64,000 nt of DNA from Alligator mississippiensis (Eukaryota; Chordata; Crocodylia; Alligatoridae): the NCBI RefSeq assembly GCF_030867095.1, contig NC_081827.1, forward strand, positions 213,895,310 through 213,959,309. The letters are read 5' to 3'. Numbering within the stretch: position 1 is the first letter of the stretch; each line of letters starts with the position of its first letter. Position numbers and translations under genes: made by a program. Shown here piece by piece: positions 40,401-47,398 of the stretch. The notes under the pieces are model-generated. The model was not told the DNA's origin. It saw only the letters and a list, made by a program, of their open reading frames with translations, and did not search any database.

Positions 40401-43400
40401 TACCTTGCACAGGAGAGATCGAGTATATAAAAGGGGCGGGGGTGTAGCTCTCTACGTTAAGGAAAGCTACGCGTCCCTGCAAGGTGATGTTGGCGACCAG
40501 GGTGGACAAATGGAGACCCTCTGGGTTAAAATCTGTGGGGAACATGGCACAGCGGACACAACGGTGGGAGTCTACTACAGACCTCCCACCCAGTCAACAG
40601 CTTGACCAGGAGTTCCCCCACGAACTGGCTGAGGCCGCATGCTCCAGGACCATGGTTGTCATGGGTGACTTCAATTACCCAGACATCTCGTGGAAGGGAT
40701 CACTCAGCAAAATCCGAGCAGTCGCAAAGCTTCCTATCGTGCATGGATGACCTCTACCTAACTCAAGAAGTCTACAGGCCAACAAGAGGTAAAGCGCTGC
40801 TCGACCTGGTGCTGGCTACTGGGGAGGACCTAATCAGAGACTTAGTGATTGATGGGAAGCTGGGTGACAGCGACCACGAGCTGATCACCTTTACCATCTG
40901 CCGTAAAGCTGGCAAGTCAGTCAGCAACACTGAAGTCCTTGACTTCAGGAAAGCTGACTTTGACAAGCTCAGGAGGCTTGTCAGTGAGGCCCTAAGGGAC
41001 CACGACCCCAGGGGGAGGGGAGTCCAGGAAGAGTGGCTGCTCCTCAAGGGAGCGATCCTCAATGCACAAACTAATTCTATTCCATCTCGGAGGAAAGGCA
41101 GCAAGAGGGCACAGCAGCCCCCCTGGCTCTCCAGGGACCTAGCAGACCTCCTGAGGCTAAAAAGAGGAAAAGCAAGGGCCCCTGCTGGCCCCTGGACCCC
41201 TGCTGAACCAGATGGGACAAATGACGCCCAGGAAAAAGCCAACCTATTAAATGGGTACTTTGCATTGGTCTTTCATCAATCCCATGGGATGCCAATGCCT
41301 GCTACAGGACAGGGAGGACCGGGTGACGGAGATCCCTTGCCCTCCATCAATGCTGACCTCATAAGGGAACATCTTGAGAGGCTGGATACCTTCAAGTCAG
41401 CTGGCCCTGACAATCTACACCCCAGGGTACTCAAGGAGCTGCCTCTGGCACAGATCTTTGAGAACTCCTGGCGCTCTGGTGTAGTGCCCGAAGACTGGAA
41501 GAAGGCCAATGTGGTGCCTATCTTCAAGAATGGGAGGAAAGTGGAGCAAGCAAACTATAGGCCCATCAGCCTCACTTCTATCCTGGGGAAGATCTTAGAA
41601 AAGTTTATTAAAGAGACCATCCATAATGGACTGGCCGACGCCAACATCCTGAGTGACAGCCAGCACGGGTTTGCTGCGGGTAGGCCTTGCTTGACCAATC
41701 TCATTTCCTTTTATGACCAGGTGACCTATCACCTGGACAAGGGAGAAGAGATTGATGTCATGTATCTTGACTTCAAAAAAGCCTTTGATCTGGTATCCCA
41801 AGATCACCTCTTAGGAAAACTGGCCAATTGTGGCCTTGGGTCCACCACGATCCGCTGGCTGGGAAATTGACTCCGTGGTCGGACTCAAAGGGTGGTAATT
41901 GATGGAAGTCAATCGTCACGGTGCCCTGTGACCAGTGGGGTCCCCCAAGGCTCTATCCTTGGACCCATATTGTTCAACATCTTCATCAATGATGTGGACA
42001 CTGGAGTCAGAAGCGGACTGGCCAAGTTCACCGACGACACCAAACTTTGGGACAAAGCATCCACACCTGAAGACAGGAGGGTGATCCAGGCTGACCTGGA
42101 CAGGCTCAACAAATGGGTGGACGAGAACCTGATGGTGTTTAACACTGAAAAACGCAAGGTTCTCCTTCTTGGGAGGAAAAACCTGCAGCATCCTTATAGG
42201 CTTGGCAGTGCTACGCTGGCTAGTACTACAGAAGAAAGAGACTTGGGGGTCATCATCGACCACAAGATGAACATGAGCCTTCAATGTGATGCTGCAGCTA
42301 GTAAAGCGACCAAAACACTGGCTTGCATCCATAGATGCTTCTCAAGCAAATCCCAGGACATCATTCTCCCCTTGTACTTGACCTTGGTGAGGCCGCAGCT
42401 GGAGTACTGCGTCCGGTTTTGGACTCCACAATTCAAAAAGGATGTGGAGAAGCTTGAGAGAGTCCAGAGAAGAGCCATGCGCACGATCAGAGGTTAGGAA
42501 AACAGACCTTACGGCGACAGGCTGAGCTATGGGGCTCTTTAGCCTAGAAAAGCATGGCTCAGGGGTGATCTGATGGCCACCTGTAAGTTTATCAGGGGTG
42601 ACCATCAACGTTTGTTCACCAGAGCGCCCCAAGGTATGACGAGGTTGAACAGTTATAAACTACTTCAAGACCGTTTCAGGCTGGACATAAAGAAGAATTT
42701 CTTTACTGTCCGAGCCCCCAAGGTCTGGAATAGCCTGCCATCGGAGGTGGTTCAAGCACCTACATTGAACACCTTCAAGAATAAATTGGATGCTTATCTT
42801 GCTGGGATCTTATGACCCCAGCTGACTTCCTGCCCTTTGGGTAGGGGACTGGACTCTATGATTTTTCGAGGTGCCTTCCAGCCCTAATCTCTATGAAATC
42901 TATGAAAGTCCAGTCATCTCTAAATTCCTGAACCTTCATTTGATGCACCCAGTTTCAGTACTGGCTATTACCCATTATGGTTTAATGAGAAATATTTATG
43001 GCAAGAGCAAAAAATTAAATAGATCAATATCCAAATTTGATTAGTATCTGCTCCTTTCAATAACAAGTCACATCTATAGTTACTTCTAATTTCGGCATGA
43101 AATGTCTACAAGGCAACAATGTTCAATTTTTACAGATACCAAAAAACCAGTAAAGTCGGTCTTCACTTTCTGAAATGCAAAGAGGAAGTCACTGACTATA
43201 CACATGGGATTCTGTAACTTAACAAGTCATAATATAAACAGTGAATGTTGTTAAAAGTTAAAAAAAACCAACTTTCTACCAACCTGTGCAAAGGCAGCGA
43301 AAATTCTCACATGTCTTTGGGCACACATCGGAAAACAGCTCAAAGACCACTCTTCCAGCTGAAAAAAGAACCCCACACATTAATACGGTTTACTTTTATA

Positions 43401-43533
43401 TATATATTACTTATCAAGCATAAATATTAATGTCACTATTTAATCTAGAAATTTAATTTAAAGTTTTCTTACCAGGTACATTGTTGATGGCTATGTCAAA
43501 AAAGCAACGAGGTCGCTGGACCTTTACTCCCAT
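1528..43533 (-). CDS. PPIG: PPIG, SR-cyclophilin (peptidyl-prolyl cis-trans isomerase G), 12 coding exons, 758 aa
   Basis: Whole-gene entry; exons are listed separately. The spliced product is a nuclear cyclophilin with an RS-rich tail. The family is known to catalyse prolyl isomerisation, to localise to nuclear speckles and to associate with the RNA polymerase II C-terminal domain. I joined twelve exons (61, 75, 108, 45, 88, 30, 140, 205, 168, 85, 137 and 1135 nt); every junction is GT/AG and every phase matches, giving 758 codons plus stop, close to the 754 aa I recall for human PPIG. The cyclophilin domain is about residues 8-176, with expected active-site residues R67, F72, Q75, Q123, F125 and H138. 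Residue 133 is His where cyclophilin A has Trp121. Residues 183-306 are Lys/Ser/Glu-rich; 381-758 are RS/RE/KS-rich. No frameshift or premature stop is seen, so the gene looks functional. Confidence 0.96.
2972..3108 (-). CDS. PPIG: PPIG coding exon 11 (residues 336-380)
   Basis: 137 nt, phase 0 in and phase 2 out. It encodes [20 protein letters not shown] and then [20 protein letters not shown] followed by WIKGD, nearly invariant in PPIG orthologues. The acceptor is ttttctaaag and the donor is AA|gtaaga, whose last codon AA|G continues in the last exon. Confidence 0.96.
3109..5390. other. PPIG intron 11, right part
   Basis: No coding potential supported. 3,150-4,020 has a moderately GC-rich, repeat-like texture but I found no termini. 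Around 4829 there is a TATTTACTCGAATATATGG motif resembling some DNA-transposon ends, without a partner that I could find. Confidence 0.4.
5449..5470. repeat. 22-bp perfect palindrome
   Basis: A perfect 11+11 palindrome centred between 5459 and 5460 (half site GACCCCTGGAT). It lies near the left margin of the foldback region. Confidence 0.85.
5555..5615 (+). other. Possible orphan signal-peptide exon
   Basis: An ATG opens 20 codons ([20 protein letters not shown]) followed by G|gtaagtt, a consensus splice donor in phase 1. Hydrophobic leader plus phase-1 donor is the usual layout of first coding exons of secreted and receptor genes. No following exon could be found, and the G-rich sequence downstream looks repetitive. 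It could be a captured exon inside a mobile element, a decayed gene, or chance. Confidence 0.3.
7321..8190. other. Intronic stretch without gene
   Basis: Apart from the compound microsatellite, nothing specific was recognised. 7480-8100 is moderately GC-rich and may be an unrecognised repeat. Confidence 0.4.
7437..7470 (+). repeat. (TC)n(TG)n microsatellite
   Basis: A compound dinucleotide run, about ten TC units followed by nine TG units. Confidence 0.85.
8191..8904. mobile_element. Foldback hAT-like non-autonomous element (family TAGGGCTGTGC)
   Basis: The outer segments are AT-rich and full of GATTCGG/CCGAATC variants in opposite orientation; the inner segments are long inverted repeats (acagctttacacattttttc on the left against its complement near 8715-8735, with the AAGCATGGCTTGTGAACGCT segment and its inverted copy further in). 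The right end reads TTGCACAGCCCTAG. It is flanked by near-identical 8-mers, TAGTTTAT at 8183-8190 and TAGTTTAC at 8905-8912, as expected of hAT insertion. A related head occurs at 47.45 kb. Confidence 0.6.
9790..9885 (+). mobile_element. Penelope-like element tail
   Basis: It shares the block CCTTGTCTGCCTATGTCCTT followed by AGACCAACACAGCTACAACC with the tails at 28.3 and 35.6 kb. It is a 5'-truncated fragment without coding sequence. Confidence 0.6.
9945..10487 (-). pseudogene. Decayed hAT-superfamily transposase fragment
   Basis: Read on the minus strand with one frameshift (near 10340) and one stop (near 10060), the region gives [20 protein letters not shown], then [20 protein letters not shown] followed by [13 protein letters not shown]. 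The P.ETRWN...ETFLKN and LKPI..LDQ.Q...ATIAD patterns are characteristic of the catalytic and C-terminal region of hAT transposases. The N-terminal half is not recognised; the copy is cut at 10488 by another hAT element. It is clearly non-functional. Confidence 0.65.
10488..11518. mobile_element. hAT non-autonomous element, ~1 kb
   Basis: The left end CAGGGGTGGACAAAATAGAG and the inverted right end (CAGGGGTGGGCAGTTG) form imperfect terminal inverted repeats of the hAT type. The flanking 8-mers CTCTAGGA (10480-10487) and CTCTAGCC (11519-11526) match at 6 of 8. The interior is GC-rich and internally palindromic with no transposase. It is inserted beside or within the transposase relic at 9.9-10.5 kb. 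Confidence 0.7.
11527..12989. other. PPIG intron 10 segment without recognised feature
   Basis: AT-rich, ordinary intronic sequence up to the donor of coding exon 10. The segment at 11.53-11.85 kb could be more of the decayed transposase, but I could not align it convincingly. Confidence 0.4.
12990..13074 (-). CDS. PPIG: PPIG coding exon 10 (residues 307-335)
   Basis: 85 nt, phase 2 in and phase 0 out. It encodes (S)[20 protein letters not shown] followed by KIKGRGPR, the conserved [15 protein letters not shown] block of PPIG. The acceptor is ttttag and the donor is G|gtaagt. Confidence 0.95.
13075..13787. other. PPIG intron 9 segment without recognised feature
   Basis: AT-rich intron between coding exon 10 and the hAT-like element; nothing specific seen. 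Confidence 0.4.
14211..15999 (+). mobile_element. CR1 LINE, 5'-truncated, with open reverse transcriptase frame
   Basis: The 3' end has the CR1 signature GGGTCGGACTCGATGATC, then CCCTAACATCTATGAATC with short ATCTATGA repeats. A segment upstream of the long frame (14300-14400, [11 protein letters not shown]) belongs to the same protein in another frame, so the copy carries at least one frameshift. It is inserted into the hAT-like element at 13788-16618 and is therefore younger than it. Confidence 0.92.
14410..15903 (+). pseudogene. CR1 ORF2 fragment: reverse transcriptase and C-terminal region (497 codons open)
   Basis: An uninterrupted 497-codon frame covering the RT fingers ([17 protein letters not shown]), [17 protein letters not shown], motif [14 protein letters not shown] (Asp145), motif [21 protein letters not shown], catalytic FADD (residues 231-234) and the CR1-type C-terminal domain ending DEYLAGVI at a TAG stop. 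The endonuclease half is absent. The start given is simply the first ATG in frame; the true ORF began upstream. The lack of stops suggests a comparatively young insertion, but the copy cannot mobilise itself. Confidence 0.9.
16627..17918. other. PPIG intron 9 segment without recognised feature
   Basis: AT-rich sequence between the hAT-like element and coding exon 9. 16627-16800 has GATAAG/GTGAGGAGATA short repeats; nothing else recognised. Confidence 0.4.
17919..18086 (-). CDS. PPIG: PPIG coding exon 9 (residues 251-306)
   Basis: 168 nt, phase 2 in and out. It encodes [20 protein letters not shown], then [20 protein letters not shown] and a charged [15 protein letters not shown] end. It is well conserved with the family ([23 protein letters not shown]). 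The acceptor (ccataaataaag) lacks a pyrimidine tract, and the partner donor upstream is also weak. Skipping would keep frame. Confidence 0.92.
18430..18682 (-). repeat. Hairpin-forming inverted repeat related to Penelope-like tails
   Basis: About 18495-18570 (gggtgtatctttttattgga, then aaagtgagacaaactttcaa and aaggcat) is repeated inverted at about 18598-18672 (gcctcactttat, gtttgtccaataaaaagat). The left part carries TTGGACTGATGTAGCTATGA, similar in reverse orientation to the ACCAACACAGCTACAACC tail motif elsewhere in the window. Confidence 0.6.
19316..19620. mobile_element. hAT MITE, 305 bp
   Basis: The left end CAGTGGTTCCCAACCTTTTT and the inverted right end CACTGTTTCTCAACCTG are hAT-type termini. 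A perfect 8-bp duplication CACTAGAG flanks it (19308-19315, 19621-19628). The interior has AGGAGAACCCATTTTTAAAG and GGGTCGCAA motifs also present, in the opposite orientation, in the copy at 57.33 kb. Confidence 0.85.
19680..20215. repeat. Minisatellite, ~100-112-bp unit, about 4-5 diverged copies
   Basis: Blocks such as CAGCTGGGTGRT..GGCATTTAAA recur at about 19793, 19892 and 20004 (spacing 99 and 112), each followed by CCACAGGCTTTGAAATCAC-like sequence. The repetition keeps a minus-strand frame open in several copies, but no coding role is supported. Confidence 0.65.
20574..21978. mobile_element. Tigger/pogo-like non-autonomous element with GC-rich core, 1405 bp
   Basis: The left end CAGGCAGTCCTCAGACTTAC and the inverted right end CAGGCAGTCCTTAACTTATG form long terminal inverted repeats. 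TA dinucleotides flank both ends (20572-20573, 21979-21980), as in Tc1/mariner Tigger elements. Sub-terminal regions have GTAAGTTGAAACGTTGTAAC and the inverted equivalent. No transposase frame is seen. The interior from about 20727 to 21855 is a GC-rich module also found in the hAT-like elements at 13.8 and 48.8 kb. Confidence 0.8.
21981..22642. other. PPIG intron 8 segment next to exon 8
   Basis: Ordinary AT-rich intron; nothing specific recognised. Confidence 0.4.
22643..22847 (-). CDS. PPIG: PPIG coding exon 8, Ser/Asp run and Lys-rich linker (residues 183-250)
   Basis: 205 nt, phase 1 in and phase 2 out. It starts [10 protein letters not shown], passes through a long Ser/Asp run ([19 protein letters not shown]), then a [20 protein letters not shown] stretch that is probably a nuclear localisation signal. 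The donor is AAAAG|gtcatt, unusually weak after position +2. The frame matches the family on both sides. Confidence 0.92.
22848..23488. other. PPIG intron 7 segment
   Basis: Ordinary intronic sequence with a short GGTGGTGGTGGTTGGTAG run near 23298; no gene or mobile element recognised. Confidence 0.4.
23497..24034. mobile_element. hAT non-autonomous element, ~540 bp
   Basis: The ends CAAGGCTGTACAACTGGTGG and (inverted) CAGGGCTGTCCCTCTTCAG are hAT-type. The flanking 8-mers GGCTAGAG and ACCTAGAG match at 6 of 8. The interior is GC-rich with CACATGG/CCATGTG inverted motifs. Confidence 0.65.
24043..26058. other. PPIG intron 7 segment without recognised element
   Basis: About 2 kb of AT-rich sequence; apart from the GA run nothing was recognised on either strand. 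Confidence 0.4.
24541..24562 (+). repeat. (GA)n microsatellite
   Basis: Eleven GA/AG units. Confidence 0.8.
26067..26873. mobile_element. hAT element with perfect 8-bp target duplication, split by CR1
   Basis: The left end CAGGGGTTCGCAATATTTTT and the inverted right end CAGGGGTGGGCAGCTTCC share the hAT terminal motif. A perfect TGCTACAC duplication flanks it (26059-26066 and 26874-26881). The element body is only about 220 bp once the CR1 is removed. Confidence 0.85.
26175..26752 (-). mobile_element. CR1 LINE 3' fragment inside hAT element
   Basis: Minus orientation. It begins TATAGAATCAGAG and contains GGGAAGGGACCTCAGGAGCT and the CR1 C-terminal coding relic (on the minus strand [20 protein letters not shown], then [15 protein letters not shown]). 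The 8-bp repeat GCCTTGTT flanks it (26167-26174 and 26753-26760). Confidence 0.88.
26912..27249. mobile_element. hAT MITE, ~338 bp
   Basis: The ends TAGGGGTGTCAAACTC and (inverted) CAGGGGTTTCAAACATATAG are hAT-type. The flanking 8-mers ATTTGAGG and ATTTAGGG match at 6 of 8. Confidence 0.65.
27625..28372 (+). mobile_element. Penelope-like retroelement 3' region (GIY-YIG endonuclease relic plus tail)
   Basis: Broken frames read CKTCQHI, then [20 protein letters not shown], and after a stop and frameshifts [20 protein letters not shown]. This is the Penelope-type C-terminal arrangement: a zinc-binding CxxC, a GIY-YIG-like endonuclease (YLI...KYVG) and the HFSQ.GHS block. The non-coding tail (about 28170-28372) has CCTGACGAAGGGTTTTTGAA, ACCCGAAAGCTTGCTTAATA and the CAACACAGCTACAACC end. 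A 65-bp CR1 tail is inserted at 27982-28046. It is non-functional. Confidence 0.8.
27982..28046 (+). mobile_element. 65-bp CR1 3' tail nested in the Penelope-like element
   Basis: GGGCAGGGGGCTGGACTCGA through the CTATGAAATCTATGAA end is the CR1 3' terminus. A 6-bp duplication CATTTC flanks it (27976-27981, 28047-28052); removing it restores a continuous Penelope-like sequence. Confidence 0.85.
28570..28843. mobile_element. MITE with 13-bp perfect inverted repeats, PIF/Harbinger-like
   Basis: GGGCATGTCTATG at 28570-28582 is exactly inverted at 28831-28843. The flanking triplets are CTA and TTA, compatible with a degraded 3-bp TWA duplication typical of PIF/Harbinger. 274 bp, no coding capacity. 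Confidence 0.65.
28844..31259. other. PPIG intron 7 segment without recognised gene
   Basis: Mostly AT-rich. 29.2-30.2 kb is C/T-rich. A (CA)n-like stretch lies at 30510-30550. I recognise no exon or element. Confidence 0.4.
30510..30550 (+). repeat. Imperfect (CA)n microsatellite
   Basis: Interrupted CA/CG dinucleotide tract. Confidence 0.75.
31260..31328 (+). mobile_element. Penelope-like element tail fragment
   Basis: CTCCAACTATTTGGGTTGGT, then CTAATAAAAGATATCAAATT and CACCCAAGGAACCTTGTCTG match the tails at 28.3 and 35.6 kb almost exactly. Truncated at both ends. Confidence 0.75.
31904..32043 (-). CDS. PPIG: PPIG coding exon 7 (residues 136-182), end of cyclophilin domain
   Basis: 140 nt, phase 2 in and phase 1 out. 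It encodes [20 protein letters not shown] and continues through the conserved CGELIPKSK at the domain end. H138 matches cyclophilin A His126. The acceptor is ctctttag and the donor is G|gtgagg. Confidence 0.95.
32186..32215 (-). CDS. PPIG: PPIG coding exon 6, 30-nt microexon (residues 126-135)
   Basis: Only 30 nt, phase 2 in and out. It completes the Ile codon and encodes TTKPTPHLD, with His133 at the position of cyclophilin A Trp121. The acceptor is catctaaag (weak) and the donor is G|gtaaat. It was found by demanding the residues missing between the neighbouring exons; both junction phases fit exactly. Confidence 0.93.
32503..32868 (-). mobile_element. CR1 LINE 3' fragment
   Basis: Minus orientation. 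It starts at the 3' end (CATAGTTGGTAGGGTCAGAA, GGGACCTGAGCAGATCATCA) and runs into the C-terminal coding relic (CCCTCTCAGCCTTCTCTTGT on the + strand). It lies in PPIG intron 5, about 290 bp upstream of the 30-nt microexon. Confidence 0.88.
32869..35484. other. PPIG introns 5/4 around coding exon 5, no other gene
   Basis: AT-rich. The part at 34500-34740 (GTCTACACTAGACAATTCTG and onwards) resembles a MITE family starting TCTACACTNGAC, but termini could not be fixed. Confidence 0.4.
33819..33906 (-). CDS. PPIG: PPIG coding exon 5 (residues 97-125)
   Basis: 88 nt, phase 1 in and phase 2 out. It encodes [20 protein letters not shown] and then KDTNGSQFF. It contains the substrate-groove AN pair and the NGSQFF motif (Q123, F125). 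Arg115 stands where cyclophilin A has Ala103. The acceptor is ttttgttag and the donor is T|gtaagt. Confidence 0.95.
35490..35682 (+). mobile_element. Penelope-like element tail, ~193 bp
   Basis: From AGGAAGAGCACACACCAACT through CCTGACGAAGGGTTTTTGAA to CAACACAGCTACAACCTAAA it is nearly identical to the tail of the 28-kb element, without any coding part. It is a short 5'-truncated insertion. Confidence 0.8.
35959..36003 (-). CDS. PPIG: PPIG coding exon 4, 45-nt small exon (residues 82-96)
   Basis: 45 nt, phase 1 in and out, encoding the [14 protein letters not shown] loop and strand. The acceptor is ttgttag, a weak pyrimidine tract; the donor is G|gtaagg. Its length is a multiple of three, so skipping would keep frame but remove part of the cyclophilin core. 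Confidence 0.93.
36239..36554. mobile_element. Probable hAT MITE
   Basis: The left end CAGAGGTAGATACAGCCCAC and the inverted right end CACTGGATAGGTTTGTGGGC are similar. The middle repeats CAGCAG/CCTGCA segments in inverted form. The target duplication is not convincing. Confidence 0.45.
36852..36959 (-). CDS. PPIG: PPIG coding exon 3 (residues 46-81), catalytic Arg
   Basis: 108 nt, phase 1 in and out. It encodes [20 protein letters not shown] followed by [17 protein letters not shown]. It holds the expected active-site residues R67, F72 and Q75 and the extended [12 protein letters not shown] loop that is absent from cyclophilin A but typical of large cyclophilins. The acceptor is tcttctttag and the donor is G|gtagga. 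Confidence 0.95.
36960..39769. other. PPIG intron 2 segment (repeat-like, no gene)
   Basis: It includes a GGTGGGG/GTGTG-rich stretch at 37800-37955 on the + strand and a GC-rich region at 37.96-38.15 kb. 37430-37660 has hAT-like CAGGTGGAGGGCCGCTTAAT but no second terminus. No exon recognised. Confidence 0.4.
37800..37955 (+). repeat. G/GT-rich simple repeat
   Basis: Irregular GGTGGGTGGG and GGTGTGG units on the + strand; potential to form G-quadruplexes. Confidence 0.7.
39776..42908 (+). mobile_element. CR1 LINE, nearly full ORF2, broken
   Basis: About 3.1 kb. Endonuclease motifs: [70 protein letters not shown]. Reverse transcriptase motifs: [56 protein letters not shown], then FTDD in place of FADD. 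The 3' end has CTCTATGAAATCTATGAAAG. Several frameshifts and stops (near 40380, 40600, 41870 and 42497) and a probable internal deletion near 41190 separate the pieces. The true left end is uncertain. It lies in PPIG intron 2. Confidence 0.9.
42909..43283. other. PPIG intron 2 next to coding exon 2
   Basis: AT-rich; nothing recognised. Confidence 0.4.
43284..43358 (-). CDS. PPIG: PPIG coding exon 2 (residues 21-45)
   Basis: 75 nt, phase 1 in and out. It encodes [20 protein letters not shown] and then RCLCTG, the second strand and first helix of the cyclophilin fold. The acceptor is ttttttcag and the donor is G|gttggt. Only 114 nt of intron separate it from the start-codon exon. Confidence 0.95.
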
Positions 43534-43552
43534 GGCTTCAAAATTCTAAATA
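43473..43552 (-). CDS. PPIG: PPIG exon with start codon (residues 1-20)
   Basis: The acceptor (tttgcag) ends at 43553, followed by 19 nt of 5' UTR, then ATG at 43533-43531. The coding part (61 nt, ending in phase 1) begins [20 protein letters not shown], the canonical start of the PPIG cyclophilin domain. The donor is G|gtaagaa. The start is chosen by match to the family N-terminus and because no upstream in-frame ATG lies in this exon. Confidence 0.95.
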
Positions 43553-46500
43553 CTGCAAATAATAAAATGTAAAACTGAGTTTTTCCTGTTTGATATAACT
43601 ATATTTACTTATCTCATTCTGGAAGTTTTTTTCTAAAAGGGAAAAAATAGTTATCTGGAAATACAAGTGTGCAAAACTGAACATAGAGAAAAAAAATGAT
43701 ATTTCTGCCTTTAAGCTGTTTTAAATATGAAATTATGCAAATTAGATTTGTGTTCCTTGGAACAAAAGGAAAATAACTTGTGAAAGTTTTCTATGCACAT
43801 GAAGCTTAACTTCAAAATATTCCCATCTGTTGTATTTTATCACAAGTTTTACAATATGTGATTTTTTTTCAAAGCTCCAGATACTATAGTGAAGTTGATT
43901 ACTCCTACTGTGATAGCCTACAGAAGACCCTATCGCCCCCAGTGTGGTAGCTACTGTACAGGGAATGAACAGGAAGCCCTTGTTTCAAAGAATTTACAAT
44001 CCCAGACATGAGATCTCAGCTTTCATTTTAAAAGTTCTGTCATAATTATAAGAAAAAAATGACAATATAGGCATGTGAATTCTAAAGACTCAAAAACCAG
44101 AAAGCAAATAAAAAGTACCACCTATACTTCTTAAAAATCATAATTAAAAAAAATTATCATGGTTTTTATAGAGCCAGACTCTCAAACTGTGAATGTTTGG
44201 AGTTAGCAACATGGACTTCTTTCACATTTAACAGTTTCAACTTCAGATTCAAGACTGAATTTCAACAGAAGAAATATTAACGGAGACTGCAAAGTACGAA
44301 GAACACCATGTCAGTTGATGAGAATGACATTCAGCTTCCTTAGCGGTTTTAAAAAAATACACTGAAACAAATTAGAGGATTTAGGGGAAAAACACCAGAG
44401 ACAGTGGCCTGGGTTGTTCAGTTCTCCTCTACATGGAACAAAAAGGTAAGCCCTGTAAAGAACTTTGACAATTTGCTCCCAAATCTCTTGGATCTTTATA
44501 CCCAAGGCAGAATAAAGTTGGGGATAGAAAAAGAGTTCACTTTGGGGCCAGAAGTTTATGTATTTGAGCAACTGATTAAGACTGCCTTTGTACTATTTAT
44601 TTAGTAGTAGGGTTGGAGTTTTGGTGGATCCATGATTGTCCAGGAAGTATGCACGAGGCAGGGATTACAGCTGGTTCAATAAAAAGTATCACATAAATAG
44701 CTGAAAGCTGTTGAACAAGCTTTTAAATATACAGTTAGTTCAGTAAAAGATATCACTGAGAATCTTGGCATTTTGTAGTATTCACTATGAAAGACAATTC
44801 ATTTCTCAGAATGAAAAAGCAAATTCTTATTGACAAAATCTGAATACTTTTTGTAGGATTATGGAGTAAGAATAAAGTCAAATTGCATGAGTCTATGTAA
44901 GGTAATATTAAATCCATGCAAAATCACAATCTGAAAGATCCTTATTAACTAGCATGAGCCATCTGCATGTATTATAAAACAGGAACCAGAGACCTAGTAA
45001 ACTGTTAAAACCTGTGCAGTATATGCAAACTTGGTGCATAAACAGTGATAATTGAGTTGTGTGGATAGTTTTTCTTCTCAATTAACTAGATTTATCATAC
45101 ACAGGATTTTTTAAAGCTAGTCAACTTTTTTGTGTGTCTAAAATGTCCCAGATCCTTGTGTCTCTCTCAGCTTCATCTAAAAAACATCATCTTTTTCCCT
45201 TCTTAACCCCTGTCCTCTCCAATTACTCAGTGCTTCCTCTTTTGCAATCATCTTTCCTCCTGGACCCCCCAAGACTCTCCCATCTCTGCGTCTTTCCTAG
45301 ACTTCTACATAGCATCCATTAAATCAATAGCAATTCTGCAGCAAGTGCATGGATAATTGTCTACTATTTTTAGACAACTGAAAAAGTGTAAAATTGTTAT
45401 GTTAAGTACTCTGGACTCTTACTCCTATTAGGAGGACAGTAAACAGGAGTACAGGTTAAAAATTAGAGGGTTTTTTGTGGGAACTTAATCTCAGTTCTTT
45501 ACCTTAAAGCTATTAACATTTTTCAAAGTCATTTTTCTAATAATTTCTGGTTGGTTGGTTTCCAACTTGAACATTTTTTATACATCAGAGAACTTCGCTC
45601 TTTTTAAGACATTTACTATTAGTCTAAATCCCTTTCAGCCTTCAATGATTCCAAGTCCATTACGTTTAAGTTTATTCAAGGCTAGTCCAACACCTCAGGC
45701 ATTCCAAATAATGTTATTATAGTGACATGGAGGGAAAAAGTTAAGTCCTCTCTTATAATTTGGTCATTTATTCTAGGGTAACTTCTTAAACACATGCAAA
45801 AAGGGTGAGTACTTGACCAGGTCACACTAAGAAGAAGGAGCCATCCAGAACAAAAAATTAGCACAAAGGGTTCTCAGATTGCCATACCAAGTAATTCAGT
45901 TAGGGTATATCTTTACCAAAGCAGCAACATGCCCTGATCAGGACATTCCTGAAAAATATCTTGTTCAACAACTCTAACTCCCCAAACCCATAAATACATG
46001 GACAGGCTGATCTGGGGTTATCCCCAGAGGTTTTTTTCAAGCACACCAAAGACCAAGGGCCCCAGCAACTACAGAAAGATACCTGGGAGCGGCCACGCTG
46101 CTCAGGTTTGTAACATGCAAGAGGATGCAGGTTGACAGAGCATTGCTAGGAAATGTCCCAGCCAGGGCATGTTGTCACCAGTGTCCACACACCCTTACCA
46201 AAAAGGCAATTATCCCATGTACTTTTCCCCTGCACATACTTTTCCCCTGTTGTGAAAAGCGATGACCCTAAAGTTGCTTTCCTGGATAGAGACAGAACAA
46301 ACTAGAGTAAGTCTGCAATACTGCAGCAGTCAAGCACAGAGTCTGTATTTAAAATAACAAAGCTTGAACTGCCTCCATTATGGTGAACTGGCAAGCTCTA
46401 ATGCAGGAACAACATCTAGATCAGCAGATGGCCATGCATGAGAAAAAGGAAAAACCATTTGCCTTTTAAAATTAAACAAAAATTACTATCAGAACAACTA

Positions 46501-47084
46501 AAGGAATAAAACAGGTATCCTCTTATGACTGAACAAAAGAAAAATTTTAAGATCTTTATTTAGGAAATGCTTGTCTTGCAATTCAATCTGCATTGACTGG
46601 CTGACCTCTTAAAGAGATCAAAACAATGCGTATTTACAGTGGCATACAAAGCAGTCAATTCAGCTATTACAATGCTTTCTTCCAAATGCCATTGGACAAT
46701 TTCTTGCCTAATAGACACCTCACACAAACTCAGAAGATAACAACAAGTCACTAAGGGTAGTTTTACTGACTGCAGAACGCAATTGACATTTTTACAATCA
46801 ACTTTATTGCTTTTAACTTTAATTTGGGTATTTCCTATTTTCTTACAATAACATAAACCAAACCTAGTTGTGCAGACTTCTGCAAAAATGATGTACTGTC
46901 CCAGAAAGAGGGAGAAGACAGACAAGTAATTTCCCCTCTCCAAAGCAATATTGCTTTGCTATTGTTTAGGCATGCTAAACAGTGAACTGAAATAGCAGAT
47001 TTCTGCTATAACAGGTTGAATAGGTTGTACACCCATTAAGTACTGTGACAGTACAGTTTGATTATCACTGACCACCAGCATTTA
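43553..47084. other. PPIG: 5' UTR intron of PPIG, no recognised gene
   Basis: 3.5 kb of AT-rich intron between the start-codon exon and the next repeat. 44600-44760 has GTAGTAGGGTTGGAG and AGTAAAAGATATCACTGAG, reminiscent of the reversed Penelope-like tail at 18.4 kb. Extra non-coding exons may exist but cannot be seen from sequence alone. Confidence 0.4.
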
Positions 47085-47398
47085 CAGTATAACCTCATAA
47101 ATATGGATACCAAAAATCCGGAATTATCAACAATCCAGTACTTCCCCCACCACCACTTGTCCCGCCCTCCTAGATGGGAAGGGGGAAGCTTGCACGCGGC
47201 AGCTGCAACTGTCATTCACCACCCCACAGCGCCGCTCCTCGTGCAGCTGCTGCTTTGGGACCTGCCACCACTACTCTCCCCTCTTCACCCCCTGCCACAC
47301 ATCGTGACCAGCCGCCACACCGGTGTAAAAAAAATGGCATTTTCAAATTTCCAGCAAGCGCTTGGTCCCAAGCATACCAGATTTATGAGGCTATACTG
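47085..47398. mobile_element. Tigger/pogo-like MITE, 314 bp
   Basis: The left end CAGTATAACCTCATAAATAT and the inverted right end CAGTATAGCCTCATAAATCT match at 18 of 20. TA flanks both ends (47083-47084, 47399-47400). The GC-rich middle has no coding capacity. Confidence 0.85.
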